Shown here: positions 55,316 to 64,000 of the stretch, one piece after another
Position numbering within the stretch: position 1 is the first letter of the stretch
Layout: every line of letters starts with the position of its first letter
NCBI GenBank assembly: GCA_002256485.1
Contig: NNSG01000001.1
Location: 190,017-254,016 of the forward strand
Direction of reading: 5' to 3'
Length of the DNA: 64,000 nt
DNA from: Fidelibacterota bacterium 408169
GTDB taxonomy: Bacteria > Fidelibacterota > Marinisomatia > Marinisomatales > TCS55
Position numbers and translations under genes: made by a program
Notes under the pieces: generated by a model
Seen by the model: only the letters and a program-made list of their open reading frames with translations
Database searches by the model: none
Told to the model about the DNA's origin: nothing

Positions 55316-57346
55316 TTAACGCCCAAAACTGGCAGTTGGCATGGAAAACTCAAACCTTGCTCTGGAGACCAGCCAGGCAAAATCTGTAATGAATGCACTT
55401 TCTTCATCCCAGCTTTGGTAAAGTGGAAAAAATAAGCTTATAAAACCCAAATCTAATTTGAGACCCATATCAGAATAAATATTATCCAGATCAGTTGCTC
55501 CGGCAAGGTCTAAAAAAATATCAATCGGTAAATACGGTATTGAATGATCGATATTCAATCCCCAGGCTGTTTCCTCTGATGCTGCATACACAGCACCTCG
55601 CAAGGCTGGACCGCTCTGCAAATATTGTTCGTCATAAATGTCGTATCGGCTGCCATTGGGATCCCCGCCATTATCTGTACGATTAAATATGGCATCACTC
55701 TCAAAATTAGGATCTACCCCGCCACTCATCCATATTTTATATTGATTTGGAATAGTTTTACCCGGAAGAAAACTACCGACATAACCTCTGGCATTTACTG
55801 TCAATTTTTCGCTGTAGCGCCAACGTATTTTACCAGCTATTGAAATTGATGAGAATGCTGTTTTATGTTTACCTGCTTTAAAATGTATTCCTCCTGAATA
55901 ATTAAGGAACGGATTTACTCTATGAATATATCCTGCATTCATATGCATAAAAGTCAATTTACCTGGAGTATAATATATTGGATTCACTGCAGTAGAATGA
56001 ATATCATGATAAAAGAATTTTGCTGACACAATTCCAGAAGGTGTAGATACAACCGGTTTTCTTTTTACTCCGGATACTTGGATCATGCCACCTTTGCGTC
56101 CTTCAAATTGTGAAATATTGCTGGTGAATGTTAGTGAACGAAAACCCATTGTTTGATAAAAGGTCTTCTCTGCCGATACCGAACCTGCAAGACGATCATG
56201 TTCAAAATCCCAAACAGGTAAAACAGATAACCCATAAGAATATCCGGGTACAAAACCGGAATAGATACTAAAACCAGGTGAAGCACCATTAAACTCTGAC
56301 CACTTGAACCAAGGCAAATAGTATATATCATTTTCATAAAATCCAGGCTGATCAAATACAAAATGTGTTTTCATATTTTTTGAAGTGGTATTGTTTGTTC
56401 TGTTAATATCAGGCAAATAATTTTCCGGGTCAATTATAACCTTTTCTGTCCCACTTGGGAGATCAACCTTTTGCTCATTGTCAAATCCTCCCAACCAAAT
56501 CCTCTTAATTTCAGAATTATTTTTACCATAAAATGCCAATTCCAATGGCGGAGACATGTTGCCGAGGTTTTCAATTAAAATATCTTTTTTACTCATTCGA
56601 GACACAGCATAATCAGTAACTTTAGTATCATCTATTACATCATCAAAAAACCAACTCAAATCCTCATCAACTATTTGCGAAAATGAAGCTTTTAAATCTT
56701 CCGGACCGGGATGTCGAAATTTCCAGGATTCATAATAATCCCGCATCACTTCATCCATCTTATCTTCCCCAAGATATTCTTGTAAGTACCGCATATAAAT
56801 ACCCGTTTTCCCATACACAATAGAGCCGTAATTACTGCGGTGAAAATCCTGTGATGGAATATCTATCGGTTGATCATCACCAGAAACTGCCCGGCGCTGA
56901 TAACCCAGGTATCCCATAACCCAGCGAAAATCAAGATGCTCTGCTATTTTCAATTTATTTTGCATAAAATCCTGAACGATTATTTGTCCATTCCGCTCCG
57001 GATATTTCTTTTCCCAATAACGGATATTGCTGTATTCATTTATTCCTTCATCCAAATAGGCATGATCACGTTCATTGTTACCCAATATACCATAAAACCA
57101 ATTATGCCCAACTTCATGCATAATCACAAATTCTAATATATCTTTAGACGAGCTGCTGGAAATCACTGTAATGTTGGGATATTCCATTCCGCCTCCTGCA
57201 GACATGTCGCCATCAACCGCTGTTATATGATTGTAGGGATAATCTCCGTAAAACTCGCTGTACCAGTAACCGGCATCATGGATATATTCCAGAGATTGTT
57301 CCCATACCTTTGCATTCTTTGGCAAATACATGCTCCACAGGGTCAC
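55316..57346 (-). CDS. M1-family metallopeptidase, C-terminal part (frameshifted gene)
   Basis: 676 residues from an internal Met; the frame in fact extends upstream to about 57500 and carries KFKTLHFHQENVHDFAWFADPNW, typical of M1 aminopeptidases. The exopeptidase loop GGGMEYP and the zinc site HEVGHNWFYG with Glu 18 residues later (LDEGINEY) are intact. After about residue 330 follows a beta-rich region of outer-membrane-barrel character (alternating aromatic residues, FYHDIHSTAVNPIYYTP). It reads on from the 57492-58298 part once one A of a seven-A run is discounted. Confidence 0.85.
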   Translation of the reverse strand: MTLWSMYLPKNAKVWEQSLEYIHDAGYWYSEFYGDYPYNHITAVDGDMSAGGGMEYPNITVISSSSSKDILEFVIMHEVGHNWFYGILGNNERDHAYLDEGINEYSNIRYWEKKYPERNGQIIVQDFMQNKLKIAEHLDFRWVMGYLGYQRRAVSGDDQPIDIPSQDFHRSNYGSIVYGKTGIYMRYLQEYLGEDKMDEVMRDYYESWKFRHPGPEDLKASFSQIVDEDLSWFFDDVIDDTKVTDYAVSRMSKKDILIENLGNMSPPLELAFYGKNNSEIKRIWLGGFDNEQKVDLPSGTEKVIIDPENYLPDINRTNNTTSKNMKTHFVFDQPGFYENDIYYLPWFKWSEFNGASPGFSIYSGFVPGYSYGLSVLPVWDFEHDRLAGSVSAEKTFYQTMGFRSLTFTSNISQFEGRKGGMIQVSGVKRKPVVSTPSGIVSAKFFYHDIHSTAVNPIYYTPGKLTFMHMNAGYIHRVNPFLNYSGGIHFKAGKHKTAFSSISIAGKIRWRYSEKLTVNARGYVGSFLPGKTIPNQYKIWMSGGVDPNFESDAIFNRTDNGGDPNGSRYDIYDEQYLQSGPALRGAVYAASEETAWGLNIDHSIPYLPIDIFLDLAGATDLDNIYSDMGLKLDLGFISLFFPLYQSWDEESAFITDFAWLVSRARFEFSMPTASFGR

Positions 57347-57491
57347 TTTCCTTGAAGAATCGGCAAGCCAAAGTTCACCCTTTCTTACTATCCAATTCGG
57401 ATCTGCAAACCAGGCAAAATCATGGACATTTTCCTGATGGAAATGGAGTGTTTTAAATTTCTTAACCGACTCATCTTTTTCATCTGTTTCT

Positions 57492-58298
57492 TCATCTTTT
57501 TTTAAATAATGATTTCAACGAAAATTTACCGGACTTTTTTCTTCCCTTTTTTAACTCCTTTATTTTTCTCTTAAATGCTTTTTTATCCAAATTATGAAGG
57601 GCATCACCTTCCTTTCCTAATGAATCCAGCCAAGCGATTTCTTTCTCGCCGTCAATCAAGTCGCCTGTTGCCATTATTCTGTAATTTTCCGGAAGAGTAA
57701 TCTTCACATCAAATGTTCCAAATTCACTGTAAAACTCACCCATATTCAAATAAGGCATGGGATGCCAGCCGTCAACGTCATATACTGCCGGTTTCGGATA
57801 CCATTGTGTAATTTCATAATGTTTTCCTGTATGTCCCAAGCGGCTGAACACTTCCGGCAGTTTTACATAGAATGGTGTTTCAATTGTTACACTTTTTCCA
57901 GGCAGTAATGGATTTGCAAGAGTTACTTTTGCAACATCTATCCATTGGGGATGGTATTCCCAACTCAATTGAGTACCGTTACTTTGAAAATCAAGACTGT
58001 CGATGAAACCTTTTTGATCTTCATCCGCATAATAAAACCGAGTTGAAAAATTCGCCAACATTTGCTTTGCCAATGCAGTTTCATTATTTTTATACGCATT
58101 TGGCCATAAATGAAACCATATAAAATCAAGAGTGTCCGGTGAATGATTGGTGTAAACAATTTTTTCATATGCTGTAAGCGTATGAGTGGAATCATCCAAT
58201 AATACGTCAATTTCGTAGTCTACTTCCTGTTGAAAATATTGATTCTCACCAAACAGAATCGAGAGAATAAATATCATTGATTGAAGAATTTTTATCAT
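57492..58298 (-). CDS. M1-family metallopeptidase, N-terminal part (frameshifted gene)
   Basis: 268 residues. Signal peptide (ILQSMIFILSILFGENQ), then the M1 N-terminal beta domain: YEIDVLLDDSTHTLTAYEKIVYTNHSPDTLDFIWFHLWPNAY and YEITQWYPKPAVYDVDGWHPMPYLNMGEFYSEFG. It ends at a stop after SLFKKR, immediately following AAAAAAA; with six A's the frame would run on as LFKKDEETDEKDE into the zinc-site part. The total would be about 990 residues. Confidence 0.85.
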   Translation of the reverse strand: MIKILQSMIFILSILFGENQYFQQEVDYEIDVLLDDSTHTLTAYEKIVYTNHSPDTLDFIWFHLWPNAYKNNETALAKQMLANFSTRFYYADEDQKGFIDSLDFQSNGTQLSWEYHPQWIDVAKVTLANPLLPGKSVTIETPFYVKLPEVFSRLGHTGKHYEITQWYPKPAVYDVDGWHPMPYLNMGEFYSEFGTFDVKITLPENYRIMATGDLIDGEKEIAWLDSLGKEGDALHNLDKKAFKRKIKELKKGRKKSGKFSLKSLFKKR

Positions 58299-58386
58299 TA
58301 TTTTTTTCCTTTAAAGTGTGTCATAATTATGTTCGATTCCTTTGAATATAAAAGGTTGTCATCACTTTTTATACTGCATGATTAAA

Positions 58387-59289
58387 TCATCCAACATGAA
58401 TACAATTCCAGTCATGCTCTTGATCAGAAATCAACTTAGGAAATGCATCGCTGCACACTTCCTCCGCAACTTCACACCGTGGATGAAATGGACATCCGGA
58501 TGGATAATAACGCGGATCCGGTACAGAACCATCAATTGTGATAAATGCATTATTCTCTTTTGCCAATCCGGCAACTTGCATTAACGCTTTTGAATAAGGA
58601 TGCTTGGGTGATGAATAAAGTTCTTCCGTTGGAGCAGATTCAACAATTCTCCCTGCATACATCACCATGGTTCTATGGGCAAATGATTTAACCAAAGACA
58701 GGTCATGGGAAATAAATAAAATGCTTAAACCACCCTTCTCATTTAAGTCTTTCAGCAAGTCAATGATCTGGGCTTGAATGGTAACATCCAGTGCAGTAGT
58801 TGGTTCATCAGCAATGAGCAAATCCGGTTCTTGTGCCAGAGCCATGGCAATCAATACCCGTTGTCGCATTCCTCCCGAAAATTCATGGGGATATTGGTTA
58901 TACCGCTTTTCCGGTTTATCAATCCCAACTTGTTCTAAAAGGGAAACAACTTCTTCCTTTTTACTTTTTAATTCTTCCTTATTTCCTATTCCTTCTAAAA
59001 TCTGTTTCCCTATTTTCATCACCGGATTGAGCGCATTCAGCGGATCCTGAAAAATCATTGCTGATTTAATGTTATTTTTAACTTTCTGTCTAACATGTGC
59101 TGCTTTTGTTAACAGTCCTGCAAGTGATAAAGCGACTTGTGTTTTTCCACAACCTGATTCACCCACTAATGCAACAATTTCTCCAGGATTTATAAAAAAA
59201 GAAACCCCATCCACAACAGGGACAGGGTTTCCTTCAATATTATATTTTATGGTTAAATCGTTTACGTCTAACAAACGATCATACTGCAT
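58387..59289 (-). CDS. Oligopeptide/dipeptide ABC transporter ATP-binding protein (OppD/DppD type)
   Basis: 300 residues from ATG 59289. Walker A GESGCGKTQVALSLAGLL, signature FSGGMRQRVLIAMALAQEPDLLIADEPTTALDVTIQAQI with Walker B, H-loop FISHDLSLVKSF, and a C-terminal Opp-type extension (SSPKHPYSKALM; CPFHPRCEVAEEVC, whose Cys residues match the iron-sulphur-like motif of this subfamily). No permease, binding protein or OppF partner is nearby. Its start overlaps by 11 bp the end of an uncharacterised polytopic membrane gene, so it is translated with that operon. Confidence 0.92.
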   Translation of the reverse strand: MQYDRLLDVNDLTIKYNIEGNPVPVVDGVSFFINPGEIVALVGESGCGKTQVALSLAGLLTKAAHVRQKVKNNIKSAMIFQDPLNALNPVMKIGKQILEGIGNKEELKSKKEEVVSLLEQVGIDKPEKRYNQYPHEFSGGMRQRVLIAMALAQEPDLLIADEPTTALDVTIQAQIIDLLKDLNEKGGLSILFISHDLSLVKSFAHRTMVMYAGRIVESAPTEELYSSPKHPYSKALMQVAGLAKENNAFITIDGSVPDPRYYPSGCPFHPRCEVAEEVCSDAFPKLISDQEHDWNCIHVG

Positions 59290-60127
59290 CTTCACTCACA
59301 GTTGTTCCTTTACCACTTCCTTTAAAAGCATCATAGCCTAATATGATGATCATGATAACCAAGACCCAGACTGTTGCATTTAAATATTCACTTCCAGAAT
59401 ATTTAATCAGATCTACAAAGCGACCGATAAGTAAAGAAATTCGACCCATAACAGCAAAGCCGAATGAAGCGCCAAAACTGATCATTAGGAAATATATTCC
59501 CACTTTGGATACTTTGCCCAATAATCCCTTATGTTCTTTGGAAAAATAGAAATAAAGAAGTCCGGTTATGGTCCCGACTAAAATCACAATACTGTTAAAT
59601 ATAGAAGGTGATGTTAAGCTGAAAAACGGCAAGTTAGGATCAGCAAAACTTGCAGCCGTTCCTTTAATCTGACCAATCACATTTGAATTTAAATATCCAT
59701 ACGCACGTAAACCGGCCGCCATACCTACTGTGTAAGCAATACCCCAACGGGCAAACCAGTTAATTTTCGGTATGAGACTCAAGAGCATCATAATACCTAA
59801 TGCCATTGGCAAAAGGTAAATCAAATGCATGTCGTGGCCCTTGTCAATACCTCCTTCAGGGAAAACCGACGATGATAAATAACCTAATCCATTGTATATC
59901 GTATACCAAAATGAATCAGTAGAGAATTCCGAAGACGGCCAAAGTCGACCAAACAAATTTGGTTGAATTTGCGTCCAAAAGAAAATTGACGTCCAATATC
60001 CTGCTGATATTCCCACAAACAAATGTTCTGCTATCTTATAGAATGGATTGTCTTTATACAAATAGGAAAAAATTCCCAGTGTTAAAAAGACGGCTATCCA
60101 TGCGCCAAGTATGGCTGTCATGCTCAT
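59279..60127 (-). CDS. Polytopic membrane protein of unknown function (membrane operon)
   Basis: 282 residues with about seven hydrophobic segments (start ILGAWIAVFLTLGIFSYLY, later ALGIMMLLSLIP, IVILVGTITGLLYFYF, IYFLMISFGASFGFAVMGRISLLIGRF). The early PFYKIAEHLFVGISAGYW is the most distinctive motif. No transport family is recognised. It lies 12 bp after the previous gene and overlaps the OppD-type gene. Confidence 0.75.
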   Translation of the reverse strand: MSMTAILGAWIAVFLTLGIFSYLYKDNPFYKIAEHLFVGISAGYWTSIFFWTQIQPNLFGRLWPSSEFSTDSFWYTIYNGLGYLSSSVFPEGGIDKGHDMHLIYLLPMALGIMMLLSLIPKINWFARWGIAYTVGMAAGLRAYGYLNSNVIGQIKGTAASFADPNLPFFSLTSPSIFNSIVILVGTITGLLYFYFSKEHKGLLGKVSKVGIYFLMISFGASFGFAVMGRISLLIGRFVDLIKYSGSEYLNATVWVLVIMIIILGYDAFKGSGKGTTVSEDAV

Positions 60128-60139
60128 AATTTTATCTCC

Positions 60140-60991
60140 TTAATACTTTTTGGAATGCTTACGCTCAATGAAAAAAGCTGCATTCCCTAAAATGATAAAT
60201 AATACAATAACCAAATGGGCAATGGACTGGGCATCCATTCCGCTTGTTGCAGATCCTTTTTGATCAATTAATGCCTCATATTCTGCTGCTCCGGGCATTC
60301 CGGCCAATACGCCCTGCATCTGACCTGATTGAACATAGGGCATGACTTCATTCACCTGAATGGACGTCACACCTGAACTAATGGGAACACCGGTTGGATC
60401 TGCAGCGTATTGCACCCATTCAATAGTTCCCGGGTATCCGGCAGACGATGTAAATAAAAATGCAAAATCGCTGAATTTATTTACATCTTTCATTAAGGGA
60501 ATTTCATCCACTTTTGTTTGATAGACATCGACAGTATAAAGTTTACGGATATTGCTCACAATTCCTTTGACGACAGCTTCATTTCCCGGTCGAAATCCAA
60601 GAAAGACATAATCCTCTCCATAGATTTTTCCAAATTCTTCATCTGCAACCTGTTTGAGAGCATCTTGCGCCATGAACTGCCCATCCGGCCATAAACAGGT
60701 AACAAACACTTTATGATCATTTTTAAACAAATGCCTTAAAATGCTTATAGTCATTGGATGATTTTCAGGTTTTGTACTGGGACTGTATTCTACGGAAACA
60801 AGCACTTTCGAATTCGGTGGCAGATTTTCAATGGCATCATACACCACTTTTGTCGTAACCGTCGCCCGAATGGGCATACCGATGGGAGTCAGTATTGGAA
60901 TAAATACAACAATAGCAAGAACCAAAAATATCCATCGTCTGTCCACTCGACCAATTTTTAAAATTAAATCTGTAAATGCTTTCATGATCAT
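60140..60991 (-). CDS. Bitopic membrane protein with a large extracytoplasmic or cytoplasmic domain, unknown function
   Basis: 283 residues. One membrane segment near the N-terminus (about 20-38, WIFLVLAIVVFIPILTPIG) and one near the C-terminus (about 257-275, HLVIVLFIILGNAAFFIE). The central alpha/beta domain contains KVLVSVEYSPSTKPE, YVFLGFRPGNEAVVKGI and GVLAGMPGAAEYEALI; no enzyme signature is recognised. The ATGA overlap with the upstream gene indicates coupling. Confidence 0.75.
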   Translation of the reverse strand: MIMKAFTDLILKIGRVDRRWIFLVLAIVVFIPILTPIGMPIRATVTTKVVYDAIENLPPNSKVLVSVEYSPSTKPENHPMTISILRHLFKNDHKVFVTCLWPDGQFMAQDALKQVADEEFGKIYGEDYVFLGFRPGNEAVVKGIVSNIRKLYTVDVYQTKVDEIPLMKDVNKFSDFAFLFTSSAGYPGTIEWVQYAADPTGVPISSGVTSIQVNEVMPYVQSGQMQGVLAGMPGAAEYEALIDQKGSATSGMDAQSIAHLVIVLFIILGNAAFFIERKHSKKY

Positions 60992-61812
60992 TCTCCGATA
61001 TACGATTTTTCAATGCCAAGAATATATCGGATCGAGGTGGCAAAAATTCCCAATCCTATACCTATCATAATGGCTCGAGCTCCGGCAACATTTGGGTAAA
61101 AATAAATCCATTCCTGAATGATAGGTAAATAAAATATCCCCGGTTGATCTATGGGCCATCCTGTCATCATTCCCGCAATAGTTACAATGGCAATCCCGAC
61201 GCCAACAACACCGAAAGTAATCTTCTTATCCTTCTTCCAGGCATTTACACCAATACCCAAAGACAACACAACGATGTACATGATAAACCATGAAGAAATC
61301 ATACTGCCGATTGGAACACGCCCAACCATAATTATAATTCCCGCTACGAGTAAAAGCGTCGCCTCAAAGTTTCTAATACGAAATGCGCGATAAGATGCAG
61401 ACGCTACAAAGAAAGCCAATAGAGAAAACATGGTAGCAGACATGGGAGTGAACATATAGTCAAACATCCATTTAAAAACTGTTCCTTCTGTCGTTACATG
61501 AGCGCCCCAAACAGCAACGGAATCATCAACTCCTTTAATAATAAATCCTGCAGTGATAGCGAAAATGAATCCACCAATAGCCACCAGACTATAGGGCCAT
61601 CCCTTTTTCTTCCTTGCCACTTTTTGGATTTGCAGTTTCATCAAGTTAAGCGCACCGAGTATGATGGCAAAACTGGCTAAAATATCATACCATTGTGTTG
61701 CATCATCGTCAACAAACGCTTGAATCCCCGGCTGGTCAACAAACCATCCAAAAAGGGTAATAGCCCCAACTACTGCAACAATAAGAATGGGGATTTGTCT
61801 TTTCCAAATCAT
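60988..61812 (-). CDS. Polytopic membrane protein of unknown function (membrane operon)
   Basis: 274 residues with about eight hydrophobic segments, beginning IPILIVAVVGAITLFGWFVDQPGIQ. The motif DQPGIF/Q occurs twice (VDQPGIQAFVD and IDQPGIFYLP), indicating an internal duplication around the first and penultimate loops. No family is recognised. The gap to the upstream DUF6754-like gene is 9 bp. Confidence 0.75.
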   Translation of the reverse strand: MIWKRQIPILIVAVVGAITLFGWFVDQPGIQAFVDDDATQWYDILASFAIILGALNLMKLQIQKVARKKKGWPYSLVAIGGFIFAITAGFIIKGVDDSVAVWGAHVTTEGTVFKWMFDYMFTPMSATMFSLLAFFVASASYRAFRIRNFEATLLLVAGIIIMVGRVPIGSMISSWFIMYIVVLSLGIGVNAWKKDKKITFGVVGVGIAIVTIAGMMTGWPIDQPGIFYLPIIQEWIYFYPNVAGARAIMIGIGLGIFATSIRYILGIEKSYIGE

Positions 61813-61821
61813 GAAATTCTC

Positions 61822-62685
61822 CTACTGAACCGTTAAAAGTTTAACCACATCGAAACCAATCTCCCATGTTTCGTACAGGAATCGAAAAAGAGTGGCCAGA
61901 ATAATAACTGTAATGACACCGGCTTTTACCATATCTTGCCCTCTCACGCCGCCAATCAGTTCCGGTTTTTGAGAGAGGTACGCACTGGCGGCGAAGAACT
62001 CTTCACCGATAAGGGTATAATCACAAGCTGTTACAAAAAAAGGAATCTGCGCTTGAGATGCTGTTCCGGCAATTTGAATCGCGCCGATTGAATTCCCCGT
62101 TTCTGCCAGAATCAGTGACTCCGCATAAAATTTACCCATATATAAACAGGCTGCCGGTTTTTCCCGAACCATAATACCGTTTACTCCGGCAGCATAGGCA
62201 AATTGGTCATCGGTTAAATAATGCACCATATCTTCATGAAACATGTCCGGGCGACCTTCCAACATATAGGATTCACGACACGCTTCCCTCGCCGCTTTCA
62301 TCACAATAGATCTGGAAACTGGCACATTTAAACTTGTTTCATATCGGGCTGTCATTTTTGAAACATGACCCAAAACAATCACCCCGGCAACTGTTTCCAC
62401 TTGGTCCATATCCATAATCCCGGGAACATACAAAACAGGTTTCCCCATTTCTGTAGAACGTCCTACAGCTTCCTCAACTGCTTTTAGACCGGGGATAGGT
62501 CGTAAATAAAAATCCTCGCCCCGTTCCGCCATGCGAATATTATAAATCAGCGTGGCTCCGATTCCCATAATTGCAACAAACATCACCAGTCTGTCTTCAT
62601 TGAACATTGGGTGCCCGAGGAACCAAAAAATCAGGAACACAAGGGACAAGCCTCCAATGACCATCCAAAATTGTTTATCTTTCAC
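61822..62685 (-). CDS. DUF6754-like membrane protein
   Basis: 287 residues. Two membrane segments at the N-terminus (about 8-24 and 32-48) and one near the C-terminus (about 253-270) flank a soluble domain with GRSTEMGKPVLYVPGIMDMDQVETVAG, a stretch that I associate from memory with the uncharacterised DUF6754 family of candidate-phylum bacteria; this assignment is tentative. It overlaps the preceding small gene by 11 bp. Confidence 0.7.
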   Translation of the reverse strand: MKDKQFWMVIGGLSLVFLIFWFLGHPMFNEDRLVMFVAIMGIGATLIYNIRMAERGEDFYLRPIPGLKAVEEAVGRSTEMGKPVLYVPGIMDMDQVETVAGVIVLGHVSKMTARYETSLNVPVSRSIVMKAAREACRESYMLEGRPDMFHEDMVHYLTDDQFAYAAGVNGIMVREKPAACLYMGKFYAESLILAETGNSIGAIQIAGTASQAQIPFFVTACDYTLIGEEFFAASAYLSQKPELIGGVRGQDMVKAGVITVIILATLFRFLYETWEIGFDVVKLLTVQ

Positions 62686-63001
62686 GTGGTTCTCCTTCCA
62701 CTAAAGAGTCTTCTTTATCCAGACGTTCAACTTCTGATAATAGAAATTCTATAGAATCCGGTTCTTCAAAAAGTTCTGCGGCGCGATAATAGCCGTCTGC
62801 TTGTATAAATGCATTTATAATTGGACCAAAAAATACCATGGCATGACTGCCTAACAACGCCAGTGGTTTTGTCATTTCCAGAAAAAATATTGCCGGTGTT
62901 ACAAAGCCGGAACTTTGAATACGTTTTGCCAGTCTTGTAATAAATGCCTTGTCTTGATCAGACATTGTAGATTGAATTTCAGTTTTGATTATGGTATCCA
63001 A
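62675..63001 (-). CDS. Small protein of unknown function (membrane operon)
   Basis: 108 residues, one weakly hydrophobic stretch (FLEMTKPLALLGSHAMVFFGPIINAFI, about 40-66) and acidic ends. The overlap with the DUF6754-like gene suggests that the two products act together. No family is recognised. Confidence 0.65.
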   Translation of the reverse strand: MDTIIKTEIQSTMSDQDKAFITRLAKRIQSSGFVTPAIFFLEMTKPLALLGSHAMVFFGPIINAFIQADGYYRAAELFEEPDSIEFLLSEVERLDKEDSLVEGEPRER

Positions 63002-63166
63002 AATGAATCTATCCCTAATCTTTTACAGGACTGTCCTGTATGAGTGTATTGAAATTGGAAATTAATATTGTATTAATTATTTGAGTCATAAAATAGTTTT
63101 CAGAATAGAAAATTGTTTACCTTAAAATTCTTCGTGAAAGTTCGTGTCATTCGTGGACAGATAAGT

Positions 63167-64000
63167 TTAATCCGTTTCTACCATTTCCAGATTCGCCCGT
63201 GGAATTTCAACATTTTCACCATCAATTTCGATTACTGCCACTCTAACCATCGTTTCTGACTCCATTTTCTTTAATTCAGATGGTAGATTCACGACTTTTC
63301 CCATTCTGCCAAAATATGGAGCACGAATCACACGTACCAGACTCCCTGCCTGAATTCCCTCAGATGCATCTGCATCTTTATGATCGCCCTTTAGCTGATC
63401 TTTAGTTAACGGGATAACAATTTCCGGTCGAATCACGCCGGCTCGTATTTGAGTTGCACCATTTATGGAAGCGAATTTACCATGATGTTCTTTTAATAAA
63501 TCAAAGGTTTGTGATCCCATACGGATTTTTCCATATCCTTCAGTAACGATCAATGATGTTATCAGATCTTCTGAACCAGTAATGGCAACACCTAATGTAT
63601 ACCCAAGAATATCTTCCAAATCAAAATAATTAAAACCGCCCACTACAATGCCTGCAATGTTTAGCTGAATAGCTTTTTTATATGCTTTTAAACTGATAAA
63701 CGAACCACCCACTATAATTTTCCCTGTTAATTCAGTCGTTAGTAATTCTTCAGTAATCTCATCTTCACGGCTGTCCACGATGACTTCTAACTCGCCTCTA
63801 CTCTCTCCACCAATACCGAAAATTCCCTGGATAAATACACCTTCAGATTCAATAACAACACCTTCTTCAGGAATAACCTCTTTTATGGAACCGCTCATAT
63901 ATGCATCAATTTCAACAGGAATGGGCGCTTCTCGAATGACCACTTGTCCTGTTGTATCAGAAATGACTTCTATTGTACCGTCCACCGGCGCTGTCACATT
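63167..64000 (-). CDS. KOW-like/beta-barrel domain protein of unknown function, N-terminally truncated by the window edge
   Basis: At least 276 residues; the frame is open to the right edge, so the start lies outside. The visible N-terminal part (TAPVDGTIEVISDTTGQVVIREAP, then GSIKEVIPEEGVVIESEG) looks like a repeated beta-hammerhead/biotinyl-like fold; the middle has GKIIVGGSFISLKAYKKAI and GIVVGGFNYFDLEDILGY; the C-terminus has a KOW-like GSLVRVIRAPYFGRMGKVV. No signal peptide can be judged. A 165-bp gap without a recognisable feature lies between it and the small gene at 62675, so it may be the operon head or a separate unit. Confidence 0.7.
   Translation of the reverse strand, partial: NVTAPVDGTIEVISDTTGQVVIREAPIPVEIDAYMSGSIKEVIPEEGVVIESEGVFIQGIFGIGGESRGELEVIVDSREDEITEELLTTELTGKIIVGGSFISLKAYKKAIQLNIAGIVVGGFNYFDLEDILGYTLGVAITGSEDLITSLIVTEGYGKIRMGSQTFDLLKEHHGKFASINGATQIRAGVIRPEIVIPLTKDQLKGDHKDADASEGIQAGSLVRVIRAPYFGRMGKVVNLPSELKKMESETMVRVAVIEIDGENVEIPRANLEMVETD

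Noticed and set aside
57492-57520. Programmed -1 frameshift at the seven-A run of the M1 peptidase gene
   Set aside because: The downstream frame needs +1, not -1, and no stimulating structure is evident.

Overview
The window is about 64 kb of AT-rich bacterial chromosome with dense, mostly housekeeping gene content. Several traits point to the Fibrobacterota-Chlorobiota-Bacteroidota side of the tree, most likely a Candidatus Marinimicrobia (SAR406-like) genome: a secreted beta-propeller protein ending in a dockerin-like calcium repeat, an RNase HII-YraN fusion, DUF6754-type membrane proteins, frequent weak or absent Shine-Dalgarno sites with TTG starts, and tRNAs that mostly lack an encoded CCA. 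This placement is inference from protein content; no 16S rRNA is present.

Left half, mainly + strand: thpR (partial), recA-recX with an internal terminator hairpin, a degenerate PurL paralogue, alsT-suhB (minus), comEC, rnhB-yraN fusion, lepB, four uncharacterised small proteins, tRNA-Leu, a long-chain acyl-CoA ligase, gpsA, tRNA-Arg(CCU), a TPR protein, then the classical rimP-nusA-infB-rbfA-truB-ribF-rpsO-pnp transcription/translation operon followed by alanine dehydrogenase and a MerR-type regulator. From 27.5 to 34.2 kb come tRNA-Pro(GGG), a run of membrane and envelope genes (DUF998, DUF2914, phosphodiester glycosidase, GT2, YqaA-type), tRNA-Pro(CGG) with a GIY-YIG gene and a rearranged tRNA copy, and leuS.

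Right half, almost all minus strand: a K+ channel, a secreted dockerin protein, cutA, a DmpA-family peptidase broken by an in-frame TAG, an arsR-arsM arsenic operon with an operator/promoter visible in sequence, tRNA-Arg(CCG) with a 70-bp tandem array, the thrS-infC-rpmI-rplT-pheS-pheT-zapA-folD operon, tRNA-Val with a partial copy, ctp-tmk-rsmI, a two-enzyme lysine catabolism unit, a frameshifted M1 peptidase, and an uncharacterised membrane-protein operon that ends with an OppD-type ATPase and runs off the right edge.

The most unusual signal is shared by three tRNA loci (Pro-CGG, Arg-CCG, Val-GAC). Each carries partial copies of its own tRNA into which short palindromes, mostly of the form TCCCGA-N4-TCGGGA, have been set, usually at the T loop, anticodon arm or D-arm boundary. 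One locus also carries a small intact GIY-YIG nuclease gene between the tRNA and its copy. I propose these belong to one family of tRNA-targeting repeat elements. The other candidate novel system is the six-gene membrane operon at 59.3-64 kb.
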